Source: Schistocerca nitens (taxonomy: Eukaryota > Arthropoda > Insecta > Orthoptera > Acrididae). Taken from it: a DNA stretch of 64,000 bases. The stretch is from positions 371,334,150 to 371,398,149 of the forward strand of contig NC_064619.1 in NCBI RefSeq assembly GCF_023898315.1, given 5' to 3'. Below are positions 11,398 to 23,128 of this stretch, piece after piece (position 1 is the first letter of the stretch; each line of letters starts with the position of its first letter). The notes below the pieces were generated by a model, which saw nothing but the letters and a program-made list of their open reading frames with translations, ran no database searches and was not told the origin of the DNA. The translations under genes and the position numbers were made by a program.

Positions 11398-12333
11398 AGT
11401 TTGTGTTGCTATGTTCTGGAAATGCTGACTGGGCATGGAAACAATGACAAAGTTCAAATGCTTAGATAATAAATGTGTGATTTTGAAGTGATCTCTTGCT
11501 TGTCTTTATTTAGATGAATCTAACATCCTTATCAGGTACACTTTCATTTGGTTGGGAATTTTTTTCCCTGAAATGACTTCAAGGAAATGAAAGCATCTTA
11601 AACAAAATAGTTGTAGTAAACAGGCATAAGTTTTCATTTGTACATAATTCACTTCCAAATCTTCAACAAGCAAGTTCACATTGTCTGCTTTAACAGATTT
11701 CATGTGTTTGGTTTATTTACAAATTTGTCACTTATTAGTTGCTTATTACATTGCCAGTATGTAAGACTTCAGAAGCGATTAAAGTTAAAAGATTAACTCT
11801 TAGAGATTATCCTCTGAAATAAATTGGCATACAGACGAGTGTTGATTGGATAACAGACTACAGCCACTAAGATCCAAAGTTCATTTCTCAGTTGTCCAGA
11901 GGATTATTTGTCACTTACAGCTTATTTCACCTCTGGCAGTTCATAGACCTGAAAAATATGTTGTTGTCCTAGGGTTTGGAGTTCACATTTAACTATGGCT
12001 ACCCCAATACGTGGCTAGATTATTCAGTTCAAACATCAGAGGAAGGTAAATGCATACCACCTCAAACAGGAACATGCCTAACAAAACATTGTGGTGTTCA
12101 AACCAACCTTCAGATTGAGAGCTTTACCTCTTCACAAATTTATCACTTATAATACAACCAGAACATCGACAAGAACTGTATTAAATTTTGAGCTAGTCAT
12201 TTTTTATCAATTCTAGGAAGTATTTTTCTTTCCAGGAACAAAATTTCTTCTTAGAATAAATTTGTGCATTTCAAAAGTGCTTCCAAAAGTAATGAAATAC
12301 CCTTGACCTTGCACATATTTTCCCATGCAAAAT
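11398..12333. other. no recognisable feature
   Basis: AT-rich; I see no coding pattern, inverted repeat or RNA gene that I can support. Confidence 0.5.
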
Positions 12334-12335
12334 AC

Positions 12336-13270
12336 AGGGTGATTCAAAAAGAATACCACAACTTTAAAAATGTGTATTTAATGAAAGAAACATAATATAA
12401 CCTTCTGTTATGCATCATTACAAAGAGTATTTAAAAAGGTTTTTTTTTTTTTTCACTCAAAAACAAGTTCAGAGATGTTCAATATGGACCCCTCCAGACA
12501 CACGAGCAATATCAACCCGATACTCCAACTCGTTCCACACTCTCTGTAGCATATCAGGCGTAACAGTTTGGATAGCTGCTGTTATTTCTCATTTCAAATC
12601 ATCAATGGTGGCTGGGAGAGGTGGCCGAAACACCATATCCTTAACATACCCCCATAAGAAAAAATCGCAGGGGGTAAGATCAGGGCTTCTTGGAGGCCAG
12701 TGATGAAGTGCTCTGTCACGGGCTGCCTGGTGGCCGATCCATCGCCTCAGGTAGTTGACGTTCAGGTTTCATAACTAACCTTTTTTGTAGGACTCTCCAT
12801 ACAGTTGATTGTGGAATTTGCAGCTCTCTGCTAGCTCTGCGAGTCGATTTTCCTGGGCTGCGAACAAATGCTTGCTGGATGCGTGCTACATTTTCATCAC
12901 TCGTTCTCGGCCGTCCAGAACTTTTCCCTTTGCACAAACACCCATTCTCTGTAAACTGTTTATACCAACGTTTAATACACCACCTATCAGGAGGTTTAAC
13001 ACCATACTTCGTTCGAAATGCACGCTGAACAACTGTCGTCGATTCACTTCTGCCGTACTCAATAACACAAAAAGCTTTCTGTTGAGCGGTCGCCATCTTA
13101 GCATCAACTGACGCTGACGCCTAGTCAACTGCACCTCAAGCGAACAAATGTACAACTAAATGAAACTTTATAGCTCCCTTAATTTGCCGACAGATAGTGC
13201 TTAGCTCTGCCTTTTGTCGTTGCAGAGTTTTAAATTCCTAAAGTTGTGGTATTCTTTTTGAATCACCCTG
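12336..13270 (-). mobile_element. Tc1/mariner-type deletion derivative with 32-bp perfect TIRs
   Basis: The ends are inverted repeats: the first 32 bases, starting 'cagggtgattcaaaaagaat', are repeated perfectly in reverse complement at the other end. TA dinucleotides flank both sides (12334-12335 and 13271-13272), the signature of Tc1/mariner insertion. Length is 935 bp, shorter than an autonomous element with a complete catalytic domain would be. The interior carries an antisense, internally deleted transposase gene. The perfect repeats suggest fairly recent mobilisation in trans. Confidence 0.93.
12475..13096 (-). pseudogene. Tc1/mariner-type transposase with deleted catalytic core
   Basis: The open N-terminal part (12716-13096, from ATG at 13096) holds paired helix-turn-helix DNA-binding regions: MATAQQKAFCVIEYGRSEST, IKRWYKQFTENGCLCKGKSS with GRPRTSDENV, and STRRASRELQIPQSTVWRVL. 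After VMKPERQLPE the sequence jumps to the C-terminal region in another frame, with WPPRSPDLTPCDFFLWG (third catalytic Asp region) and, near 12500, a C-terminus ending GGVHIEHL. The segment that should carry the first two catalytic Asp residues is missing, so DNA binding might persist but catalysis cannot. An in-frame stop (near 12590) also interrupts the C-terminal part. Confidence 0.88.
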
Positions 13271-13272
13271 TA

Positions 13273-13639
13273 TTTTAATCAACTGTTTCCATTACTGTCA
13301 CATATTTTTAAACTGTTATCTTGATAGGTTGTGTTGTAGATGCTTGAAATTCTGTCAGTTCCCATGAAACTGAGAACTTCTATATTTTCCGTAAAATTTT
13401 TTCTGAAGCAATAAGTTCATGTACTGTGTAGATGTAAATCTAGGAAATGTAGGGTATTGAACTGTTTATTGATTGCACATGATTATTAAAGAGTTGGCAC
13501 ACATCTTATGAAATCCTGAAAGTAAATGTTAAGAATTTCAGTGTGACACTTACTTATTTTCATTTTTCTTTATTTGTTGTAAAATTCATAGAAGGTATAT
13601 ACATACTTGTATCCACCATTTATCAACCATAAAGATTGC
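13273..13639. other. no recognisable feature
   Basis: AT-rich; nothing supportable seen. Confidence 0.5.
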
Positions 13640-14420
13640 TTGCCTACCTCATAAGCTATCTACAGTGACTGTGTGTTTTGCCATCCATTTAGATTTAACC
13701 CCCAGATGTCTTAGATCTTTCATGATTTTTCAATAGTTTGCTTCCTGAATGTGCGAAGAATATGTTCCTTCAGGTCTCCCCATCACTGCAACTTTGGCTC
13801 TAATGTTTAGATGTACAAACCCCATCTTTGGACCATTAGTGCCTTCTTTCTTAATTTTCTACACTAGGTATGTTTAACACAGTAGATCGTATATTTCCTG
13901 GATCCTCCTCCTCCAGCCATCTGCATCTTGCACTGGACCAAGTATCCTCTGAAATTACTTATTCAGATGCTGTTCTCTTTGTACACATTGGTGGTACTCA
14001 GTCTCAGTTCTATACAATGCCACTGGAACTAATATTTCATTATATGCATCACATGGTGATCTCATTATGTTTCATGATGAAGTATCTTCTGGGGACATTA
14101 ACTGTAATCTGCAGTTTTCTCTCAGCTGCAACTTGTCATTTTTAAACCAGTTGGCCAGGTGATAAAAATTTTCCTGTGTAGGCCAAACTAGGATCTTCAA
14201 CTTAGAGGGACTCTCAGCACTGTTCCTCTGGATAGCTCCAGCACTTAGATCTCAGCAATGAGTCAGGGTGACTTTGCTTACATTTTGGACTAAGGCCCTC
14301 ACTGTCTTAAAATATTTCCACTTCAGACTGCCAGGGCTGTAATCAGCATATGCTAACAAATATGTTCGTTCTTTTGGATTGACATCTGTCTCACTAGTTA
14401 CAGCGTTCTACAAAGATGAA
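13640..14420 (-). pseudogene. LINE ORF2 3' terminal part, antisense, highly decayed
   Basis: Minus-strand frames show the C-terminal tail typical of RTE-like LINE polymerases. VALYRTETEYHQ corresponds to the 'LLYGSETW' block. FQRILGPVQDADGWRRRIQE with IYDL matches 'RKILGPV..DGWRRRxNxEIYDLY'. MKDLRHLGVKSKWMAKHT matches the terminal 'DLR.LGV..W...A.D...W' block. Stops and frame changes are numerous. It resembles the plus-strand fragment at 29590-30080 and differs from the CAA-tailed family. Confidence 0.55.
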
Positions 14421-14699
14421 TTACAGAGCAAAACACCTAAACTGTTCACTTTTAATGTCTTTCGATATACCGATATATTGTTACTGATTTCATCCAGATG
14501 AACTAAAGTGGCAAGATGAATTTACACACTTAACTTTCTTTCTATAATTCCCTACCCTATAGAAAAGTATATGCCCCTATGTTGTCTCCTGTCCCCTGCA
14601 CATCTAATTGCAGTTTTGAAATGATGGTGGAAATATTTGACCAGTTAACTACTGCATAGTGCTTTCCAAGAGTTGAAAAAACAAAACAGCTATACATAA

Positions 14700-15745
14700 G
14701 AAACTTCAGTCATCAGTAATATTTTCTCCTTCTCTATTTACAACAATCTGCCAACACTGGGGTAACTTCTCAATTCCACAACTGTAGAAATCACATTGTT
14801 TTAAGGGAAAGAACTCGACAAGCCATGTTCAAAGCACATTTTCATCCGGAAAGGAAGTTCCTTGAAGACTGTTTGATAGAGAGCGGAAAAGGAGAAAATC
14901 TGAGGGTGCGAAGATTAGGTGAATTAAGTTTGGTGTGGAAGTCATTCCACACCCTACCTCCGCATAGTGTTTTCTGCCAGTCCAGCAGAATGTGGATGGG
15001 CATTATTGTGTAGTAGCATCACATCACTCAGTCTTCCTGCTCTTATCTTGAGTTACGTCTGCAAGACATCTCAGTTGTTGACAAAAATGTCAGCATTGGT
15101 GGTTTCATCTTGGGAAAGCACTTCGTAGTACACCACACAGTCAGTGTTCCACCAGATGTATAACATTATCTTTTGTGGATGCACATAAATTTTTGTGCAT
15201 GGAGTTGCTGCTTTGTTTGGGCTCAACCGTTCCTTTCTTCCCCTTGTGCTAGCATAAAGACACCATTTCTTGTCACCAGTGACAATACACGATAGGAATG
15301 GTCAGTGTTGTTCATGAGCCAAAAGAGATGCACATGTGGCCATCCGCTAATTTTTATGATTTTGTCTTAGAGCATGCGGTACCTGTACACTTGATTTTTG
15401 AATCTTTCCCGTTGCATGCAAGTGTTGCATCATAGTGGAATGATGACAGTGCTTCATGTTTGTCAGTTCTTGTGTACACTGATTATAGATCACTGTGCAT
15501 TAAAGCATTTAAATGATCATCAAACCCCGAAGGTCTCCCTGATTGTGGAGAGTCACAAATGTAAAAACGATCCTCATCAAAACGAGAAAACAGTTTTCTT
15601 GTTATACTCTGTCCACTGGCATTATCCCCATACATGACACAATTTTTTAGGCTGCTTCCGCTGTGTAACCCCTCCGTTGAACTCTTTAACAGAAGAGTGT
15701 ATGTCAAATATTCAGATTTCTCCACTTGGCACTCAATGTTAGAGC
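14700..15745 (-). pseudogene. mariner transposase, decayed, second catalytic Asp lost
   Basis: A mariner-family transposase can be followed on the minus strand from about 15735 (EKSEYLTYTLLLKS) through SPQSGRPSGFDDHLNAL, then PFLSCIVTGDKKWCLYA (first catalytic Asp), YIWWNTDCVVYYEVL, VMLLHNNAHPHSA and LIFAPSDFLLFRSLSNSLQG (third Asp) to about 14700. The second catalytic motif should be HDN and here reads HNN, an Asp to Asn change. Frameshifts and stops occur throughout. Terminal repeats were not identified with confidence. Confidence 0.8.
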
Positions 15746-16408
15746 GTCCACACCATCTCTAAATGACAAAATAACTATATATGAATTGGGATAGTAACAG
15801 TGAACTACAAATAAAAACTGTCAGTCAATAATTAAACCCATAGTAGCTGCAATACCAACATGCAAAACAAAAATCCTATGAACTTGTGCATCAACCTAAT
15901 ATTTATATTATTGCTGCACTAGATTAGTTACGTACCAAGTGCACAGTAAATGGCATGGCAGTGGAGATTGTGTCTTAACCTAAAGTAACTGTCCTGATTT
16001 CTGTCTTCCATTTCCTGTATGTGGAGATGGAAAATTGAGAGAAATTGTGAATGTTTGCTTCTCTAAAATAGTGGCACATTCTTAACTGCCATGTCATTTA
16101 CTGGATGGTTCCCAGTTTTCAATGAAGCCATCATTAGCAACTGCTTTAAGAATTCTTTGATATGTGATAAAAGACCTTATTAAATTCAGTACAGATAGTA
16201 GTATGAGGTACTCAACCTGTGTATCAGCCACATGTGTATTTTTTGTATTTTCTGAAAAGTTTGCTTTAAACAATAATTTGTTGCTGTTAAAATTTGATTT
16301 ACTGAAAGAGTTTGTCCACCATGTATTTTTAGAAAATCAAAATACAAAATGTAATACTTAATTTGTTAACTGAATAATTTTTCTTTTCTTTTCATGAGTT
16401 TTCATAAA
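15746..16408. other. no recognisable feature
   Basis: AT-rich; no coding pattern or repeat that I can support, apart from possible eroded mariner end sequence at the left edge. Confidence 0.45.
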
Positions 16409-16410
16409 TA

Positions 16411-17070
16411 TGAGGGCAAGCTGAAAAGTAATGATTCCAATTTTTTTCTGTGAAAACCTTTAAAGCGTTTTAAATAAAACAAACTTTTCCAACATTCTAC
16501 ATCTTTGTTCCTCATGTCTACATATTTATTCCTGAATATAGTCACCCTGCCGACAGTCACATTTCTTCCAATGAAAGACCAGTTAGTTGATACCGTTGCT
16601 GTAGAGTGTTTGAAGTTGGTGACAGAGCCATAGCTTCATCTCCTCTTGCACCACTTCGTCACTATCAATGTGACGTCCACAGAGGTGTTATAGTTTTGGA
16701 AACAGATGAATATCAGATGGGCCGAACTTGGGACTGTATGGAGAACCATCAGTGATAGTGAACCCAAGGAAATGCCTCAGTGCAGCATTCACTGTACATA
16801 GCTTTCATTCTTTTATGGGTTTCTATTGGAGACATGTTTTCTGCTGTTAGAAACTTGATTACAGCATGCTGTTTCTCATGCACCGACATAGTTAAGTTAC
16901 ACACAGCCATGTTACATGCTGCAATGTAGGTCCCTATAGCGGCAAAGGCTTGAAACTTAAGTCAGCAGAATGGGAAAGTAGATAAAGTAATAGGCATAAT
17001 GTGTAATACCTTAACCAATATTGAGAACAGAATGGATAGTTTGGAGGCATTACTTCTCAGCAAGCCTTTG
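16411..17070 (-). mobile_element. mariner deletion derivative with TIRs and TA flanks
   Basis: The left end 'tgagggcaagctgaaaagta' and the reverse complement of the right end 'caaaggcttgctgagaagta' align over about 30 bp. TA flanks occur at 16409-16410 and 17071-17072. Internally, the minus strand carries only the two extremes of a mariner transposase: an N-terminal stretch from about 16912 (MAVCNLTMSVHEKQHAVIKF, then LTAENMSPIETHKRM) and a C-terminal stretch (HWKKCDCRQGDYIQE, near 16550). The catalytic centre has been deleted, leaving a 660-bp non-autonomous element. Confidence 0.85.
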
Positions 17071-17072
17071 TA

Positions 17073-17965
17073 TACATCAGGTGTTTTTTTTTAATAACTG
17101 GTCAAGACAGATGACATTCAGCATGATGTATAACTTATTATTATGGCTACTTTCAATTTTCCTTCTGCGAACTGCTCTTAGTATTTTTAAATAAAGTACA
17201 CTGCAGAAGAATAATTTTTAAAATGGTATATGTTCTCCATATTTATAGAAACAAAACTTTCTGCACAGTATAACTGTTAGTGATTTTTTAAATCTGAACG
17301 TAATTTCAGAAATTTAGGCTTTTGCTTAGTTTATTATTTATTTACAATTTTTTGACCACATAATCTTGTTGCATGCAATGTATCATTGTTGTGCAGGGTG
17401 GATTCCACAGAAGTATGGTATTACAGAAGATACTCGAGATTTTAAGTAAAAGGGGCTTCTAACAAGAGCCCTGATGCTAACAGTTACCAGGCTGTAGATA
17501 ACACGCACCTAGGTATTGCTGTTTGAAGCAGTCAGTGCCAGTTGTGGAGAAGGTTGTATACAGATTTTTATTAAAACTGCTGTGAATTAACATTTATTTG
17601 GTGATAGTGAAAGAATGACTTGACATCAGTTTCTTCATTAACATGCTGCCTCCTTGTAGGCTAACATTCTACCTCCTTGTAGGCTTTCTTTTAAGGTGTT
17701 GATACTAATGTCCCAATAACTTGGTAATTTTTGGGCATGCATCTGGGACATCAGTCCTGGACACATGCTTGAAAAATTATGATTGCATATTCTATCCGCA
17801 GGAGAAACTTGAAAAATCACATCCCAGTAATGTACACAAAATCAGTATACATGCATGACCTTACTATTGGGTGATTGCTGTAGTGATGGTACTGATGCAG
17901 TCTTTGAAAAGAACATTTTTGTATTGTACAGAACAGTGAAGAGAACTATTTTTGAGTGTCATTCA
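17073..17965. other. no recognisable gene; short local duplication near 17640-17690
   Basis: The only structure noticed is an imperfect direct repeat around 'cctccttgtaggct' (17646-17659 and 17671-17684). Confidence 0.45.
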
Positions 17966-17967
17966 TA

Positions 17968-19303
17968 CGAGGGCCGTTCAGAAAGTAACCTCCGGTTGAT
18001 TTAAAAAAAATACACCAAGTTAAATAAAAATATTTTAATATATACATCTTACAACTACATCTTTGCACTATTTTTCTACATAGTCTCCATAGCGATTGAG
18101 GCACTTATCGTATCTCTTCACAAGCTTTGAAATTCCTTCTGCATAAAAATCACCCGCTTGTGCCTGGAGCCAGCCTGTGACCGCATCTTTGAGCTCTTCG
18201 TCGTCATCAAACCGCTGTGACCCGAGCCATTTCTTCAAATGCATGAAGAGGTGATAATCACTTGGCGCCAGGTCTGGGCTGTAGGGTGGATGGTTGATAA
18301 CATCCCACTTGAAGGACTCAAGAAGGGCCGTTGTTCTGCGAGCAGAGTGAGGACGGGCGTTATCGTGCAAAAAAACGATACCGGAAGTCAGCATACCACG
18401 GCGTTTGTTCTGTATAGCCCGTCGTAACTTTTTTATTGTTTCACAGTACACGTCTTGATTAATGGTCGTACCACGTTCCATGAATTCAACCAACAACACC
18501 CCTTTGGCATCCCAAAACACCGTTGCCATCAGTTTTCTGGCAGAAAAATCTTGCGAGGCTTTTCTTGGTTTGGTAGGCGAATTTGAATGTGCCCACATCT
18601 TTGATTGTTCTTTTGTCTCAGGGTTCACGTACTTAATCCAGGTTTCGTCACCGGTCACGATTCTGTTTAACAATGGTTCTCCTTCGTCCTCATAACGTGA
18701 CAGAAAGTCTAATGCAGAGGCCATTCTTTGAGTTTTGTGGTGGTCGGTAAGAATTTTGGGCACCCATCGTGCACAGAACTTACGGTAACCCAATCTTGCT
18801 GTCACTATCTCGTACAAGAGAGTCTTAGAAATCTGTGGAAAACCAGTAGACAACTCCGACATTGAGAAACGTCGATTTTCACGAACTTTTGCATCAACTG
18901 TCTGAACGAGTTCGTCAGTCACCAATGATGGTCTACCACTCCTCTCTTCATCATGAACATTTTCTCGTCCACTTTTAAATAAACGTACCCATTCACGGAC
19001 AACTCCTTCACTCATAACTCTTGGTCCGTACACGGCACAAAGCTCACGATGAATAGCTGCTGCAGAATATCCTTTGGCTGTAAAAAACCTTATGACAGCA
19101 CGCACTTCACATTTGGCGGGGTTTTCTATTGCAGCACACATTTCAAACTGCCACAAAAACTAAACTAGCGCAGGTACGACGTTCACTCGACCACGGCTTG
19201 ATGCCGACTGACCTGTTGAGTGCGTGAACGCACAGATGGTGTCGCTACTCCCCCCACAACCCGCACTGTGACCAATCGGAGGTTACTTTCTGAACCGCCC
19301 TCG
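17968..19303 (-). mobile_element. complete mariner element with intact transposase
   Basis: A 1336-bp element bounded by inverted repeats. The left end 'cgagggccgttcagaaagta' and the reverse complement of the right end agree over about 30 bp with two or three mismatches. Both ends are flanked by TA (17966-17967 and 19304-19305). It carries a single uninterrupted transposase gene on the minus strand. Length and layout are those of a canonical mariner. It is the only element in this window with an undamaged full-length coding region, so it is the best candidate for recent or current mobility. Confidence 0.95.
18068..19156 (-). CDS. mariner transposase, 362 aa, DD34D, apparently intact
   Basis: DDE/D transposase that would bind the element's inverted repeats and catalyse cut-and-paste movement into TA sites in the nucleus. 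The N-terminal half is two HTH DNA-binding regions; residues 18-60 include EVRAVIRFFTAKGYSAAAIH. A GRP-like link at SGRPSLV (73-79) follows, then the WVPKILT linker (131-137). Catalytic Asp residues are D170 (IVTGDETW), D265 (FLHDNARPHSA) and D300 (YSPDLAPSDYHLF), with 34 residues between the last two. The C-terminus ends RYGDYVEK, typical of mariner. Length (362 aa) is close to the family's usual size of about 345-350. The first Met is taken as the start, but Met6 is equally possible. There is no frameshift or stop. Confidence 0.95.
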   Translation of the reverse strand: MWQFEMCAAIENPAKCEVRAVIRFFTAKGYSAAAIHRELCAVYGPRVMSEGVVREWVRLFKSGRENVHDEERSGRPSLVTDELVQTVDAKVRENRRFSMSELSTGFPQISKTLLYEIVTARLGYRKFCARWVPKILTDHHKTQRMASALDFLSRYEDEGEPLLNRIVTGDETWIKYVNPETKEQSKMWAHSNSPTKPRKASQDFSARKLMATVFWDAKGVLLVEFMERGTTINQDVYCETIKKLRRAIQNKRRGMLTSGIVFLHDNARPHSARRTTALLESFKWDVINHPPYSPDLAPSDYHLFMHLKKWLGSQRFDDDEELKDAVTGWLQAQAGDFYAEGISKLVKRYDKCLNRYGDYVEK

Positions 19304-19305
19304 TA

Positions 19306-20582
19306 TATTTTGTGGATGTGGGTAACCTGATTATTCTTAATGCTTGTTGAAACTAGGCTTGAATTTAGGTAATTGACTGATTTTTATTAATTAATTCATG
19401 AAGATCCACAGATACCATCAAGAAGAACCTTCAGGCATGTAGAATTAATCAAAATATACATTAAGAAAACATAAACTAATGATAGAAACCGAATCTGTGG
19501 GCTTTATTAACAATAAATGTCACTGTACTGCTTAATGCTATTCATTCTTATGCCAGCTAAATCTATCCAAGTAGTTCAAAAAGAAAGAGGCTACTTTTTA
19601 AAAAAATCCTTTGCTAACACTGTATTCTAAATAATAAGTTACTTACACCTGTAAATACTGAGCCCTCATTGCAATACATTGGTTATCATTCAAGTGTACA
19701 GACAACATTGTTACTTGCTGCGTAACTAACAGAAATTTTCAATCTTCGAATCTTGCTATATGGATAACTTGTAGACAATATCGCTATTGAGATTTGTTTT
19801 AACTATCTTTTAAATTGGTTGCGATTCACTTTTTGTTTCATATAGCAGGGGAGCTCGATGATGCCTTTGTACCAGAATACATAAATCCACTCTGAACCCA
19901 AGACAAGGGAAATAATTTTTGTGTCGTATTGTGACTGTATATATCACAATTCAAGAAAAATTTTTTAAGAAGTAAATGTGCTAGGAAACAAGTGCAAGAA
20001 TTCAAAGATACTGAAAAATACTTCTGATAAATGTGTGGTTATCTACTTCACTGCCCATTGCTGTGGGATTCGCATGTTATGTTCACCCACTCTCTGTTTA
20101 GTTCCAGGCCTATAACTGTCAATGTGAACCTTGCATTTTGTTATGAAGGTAAGGCTTTGTCCATCCAAAAGGGTTACATTAATACTATAAACATTTACTT
20201 TGTCAAGGATAATTTTGTGATCGTCACAAGTGCTTTGGTAAGCTATCAGATGTACAATTTTTCCTGTTTACTTCCTCCAAGGTGGTGTTTGTGAGGTCTT
20301 GTTCTACTTTCTCCGTGGAGAATGGAACACAGTTAACAAATTCAGTTCAGTTAAATGAGTCTGTATTCTCTGTTACTTTCTAAAACACATTTGAAAATAT
20401 TGGAAATAGTGGAATAAGTATGTAATTGGAGGGGGCCTCTTTGTCTCTAGTTTTTTAGCATGGATGTTACTACACCATATTTTTTAGTTAGGGCATGATC
20501 GATTGGGAAAATAGCTTAAGGGTAAAGCTTATAAAGTAAGGAAATAATTTTAATATTATTCTAAAAATACAATCATTGCTGC
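19306..20582. other. no recognisable feature
   Basis: AT-rich sequence. A short open frame at 20031-20294 shows no family resemblance that I can identify. Confidence 0.5.
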
Positions 20583-20586
20583 TTAA

Positions 20587-23128
20587 CCTCCAGATAGGTG
20601 CGCTTTCTGGTCATACAAGGGCAGTTATGCATATCTCGCAGATACCACTTGTTGTTAATAAACTTAATGTCTCTTTAAACACTAAATGTTTATCATAAAA
20701 GTAATATTAGATATTACTCATGGGCTATACAAACAAAAACAAGGTAAAAAATTTATTTAAAAATAAGGTTGTTATGTTTCAAAACACACATTTTCTTCTC
20801 ACAGCTTCTCGAGATACTGATACTTACCTTTCCGTGTATGAATGTCAAATTTGTACAGGAATGTGCTTGAAATTTTGGTTTCTCAATATACTGAAGTTAT
20901 TTAGAAGTTGAAATACAATCAATGCAAACATTTCTTGAATGATGTAAACAAAACATACCGTCAACATATCTCACATTTGAAACTGGTGATTATTTAGAAG
21001 CTGAAATATAATCATTGCAAACAGTTCTTGAATGTTGTAAACTGTTCACATATTTCACATATGAAACTGGCGATTCTCATTTTCTTTCTAACTAAACATG
21101 GTCTACATATTTTCTTCAGAGGCTCCTGAGCTTGATCTTCTTCTCCTCTTCCTTCTTGCTGTTGGTGTTCATCTTTTGTGTACGACACATTTAAAACTTT
21201 TGTATGGAGGTCTCAAGTTACTTTAGTACTTCTCCTTGTTACATGTTGCTGCACAAGTTCGTTAGAAAGATATTTGATATATTTTCTTCTCTTGAAATTA
21301 TTACTGGTGTTTCCGTCCCAAATTATAAATGAATTTATGGCAGCAACATTCACCATTGAGAAAAACACCATCAAAGGCCATTGATTTGTGTTCACCGCAA
21401 CATTGAAAGACCCAAAGTGTTTGTCAACAGTATCAATGCCTCCTTTTGTATGACTGTAAAAAGTTATAATTTCTGGTTTCTTCAGATCACCTGTTCCTTC
21501 ATAGATTTTTCCATCACTGTGAAAGCTGGATATCAACAAAACATTCTTGTACTTTTTTGGCACTTATTTCATAAGTGTTGCCTCTTAGCGAAAACCCGAC
21601 AGACTTGACTGGGGCTCTCGTTTTCTGCTCGCTGTGAATTCTGGAGGGATCTGAGGCTTATTTTTATGTAACATGCCAATATATGAATTTTTTTTTGATG
21701 CCTATTCCTTTACCAAATAGTAATCTGTAAACCAATTGTCAGCCGTGATATTTCTCCCAGTATAGAAAATGGATGCTGCTAACCTTTTCACAATGTCAGA
21801 TGATTTATTACTTACACTAAATGGACCTTCTGGTTGGCTTCCAGTGCATATTTCCATATTACATGTATAATATAGCAGAGTCTACCAAAGCATACATTTT
21901 TATGCCATATTTGCTTGGCTTTTTTGGCACGTATTATATGAAGCCGCATGTACCTCAAAAAACCTAGAGTTTTTCAACGACTGTGTCATCTTCACCAAGT
22001 GAAAAGTATTTTTGACAGTTCACAACAAATTCTTCAAAAATAATTCTCATAGGAGCTAGGCGGTCAGTTTTTCTTCGTTCTCTTGTTTCCACATCATGAA
22101 AATGAATAGATCGCATTAAAAACTTCACTCATGACGATTAGGAAGTCATCCATCCGCCATAAGTCGTCAAGATTCAGACGATTCGCATGGTACATCCCCA
22201 GCGAGATAAAGCAGCCCGAATAGGGCTTTCGTTTCTGCTATGTCTGTCTTTTGAGTGTCCCTTGAATGAGAATAGTTATCTTGTATCGTAAGAATAAATT
22301 TGTTTCCATTTTCTACAATACATTGAATATTAATGTCAGAGATCAGGCATTTCCATAAATCTAGAATATTAGTCGCATTTTTCAGAGGTCCGATTACTCC
22401 AGGCAGATGAAGTAAAAATTTTGTTTACCTTGTCTTTGCCTGTTCCTTGGCTTTTTTTGCCATGACCAAACGTCAATTATTTTTTTATTTTTCCTTTGAA
22501 CAGCTAGATATGTCGATTTCTCATCTTCGTCATCTTCTGAGCTGGACTGACCACTCAGTTTCATATCAGAAACTCCATATGTTTCCGATACGTGTTTTTC
22601 TTCATCAGTGTCGCTGTCCTCTATAAAACTGATGTCCTGATCATCCTCATCATTGGTATCGTGCAGAATTGCATTTATCACAGCTTCAACACCCACAGGA
22701 TTGTTTAAATTATACATCTCTTTGTCCCTCATAGCACCTAAGAAATAAATATGAAACGAAACTGAATAAATAAAATATGCAAGCATTGAAGGTCGCGCGT
22801 ATCTGACACGTACAATTTAATTTAATTTCATTGTCGATTCAAGACACATTAACACCACTTTAAATTACTAATAAGCATTAAACATTCAACAATAAATAAT
22901 GGAAAATGAAAAGTTAAAAACTTACACAGAGGATCGTGCGTATTCCTCAGTTACGAAACATGTGTTACTAGCTTGTTGTTTACAGTAGCGGGCAGAGGCC
23001 AGGACTGGAGTAGGATGGGGTCAAAAGAGGAAGCTAGAATAAACGAGGGATTTCCCTCCCTCTCTTGCAAGAAAAGGTAACAAACATTATCACTGCGTAT
23101 CTGATAAATACGCATGCCTATCGGAAGG
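20587..23128 (-). mobile_element. piggyBac element, full length, TTAA-flanked, decayed
   Basis: TTAA tetranucleotides flank the element (20583-20586 and 23129-23132), the diagnostic piggyBac target duplication. The ends are related inverted repeats: left 'cctccagataggtgcg', right reverse complement 'ccttccgataggcatgcg'. The length of 2542 bp fits an autonomous piggyBac. The transposase gene on the minus strand is interrupted. Confidence 0.88.
21060..22786 (-). pseudogene. piggyBac transposase, interrupted by stops and frameshifts
   Basis: The N-terminal part (22394-22786) includes MRDKEMYNLNNPVGVEAVIN and an acidic, Ser/Asp/Glu-rich stretch (SGQSSSEDDEDEKS), as usual for piggyBac. The middle part, read in broken frames between about 21570 and 22390, includes ITADNWFTDYYLVKE and KALFGLLYLAGMYHANRLNL. 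The C-terminal part (21213-21563) is open and contains PEIITFYSHTKGGIDTVDKH, a variant of the conserved 'GGVDxxDQ' block, and ends near a Cys-rich motif (RKKMRIASFICEICEQF, about 21060-21130). At least two frame changes and several stops rule out activity. Confidence 0.85.

Noticed and set aside
11138..11469. Open frames in the 3' UTR of the I-group LINE
   Set aside because: Pyrimidine-rich untranslated sequence gives spurious hydrophobic frames; no domain is seen.
13870..14145. Plus-strand open frame of 91 codons
   Set aside because: It is the shadow of an antisense LINE polymerase tail.
20031..20294. Open frame of 87 codons as a gene
   Set aside because: No family resemblance, ordinary AT-rich composition, no supporting signals.
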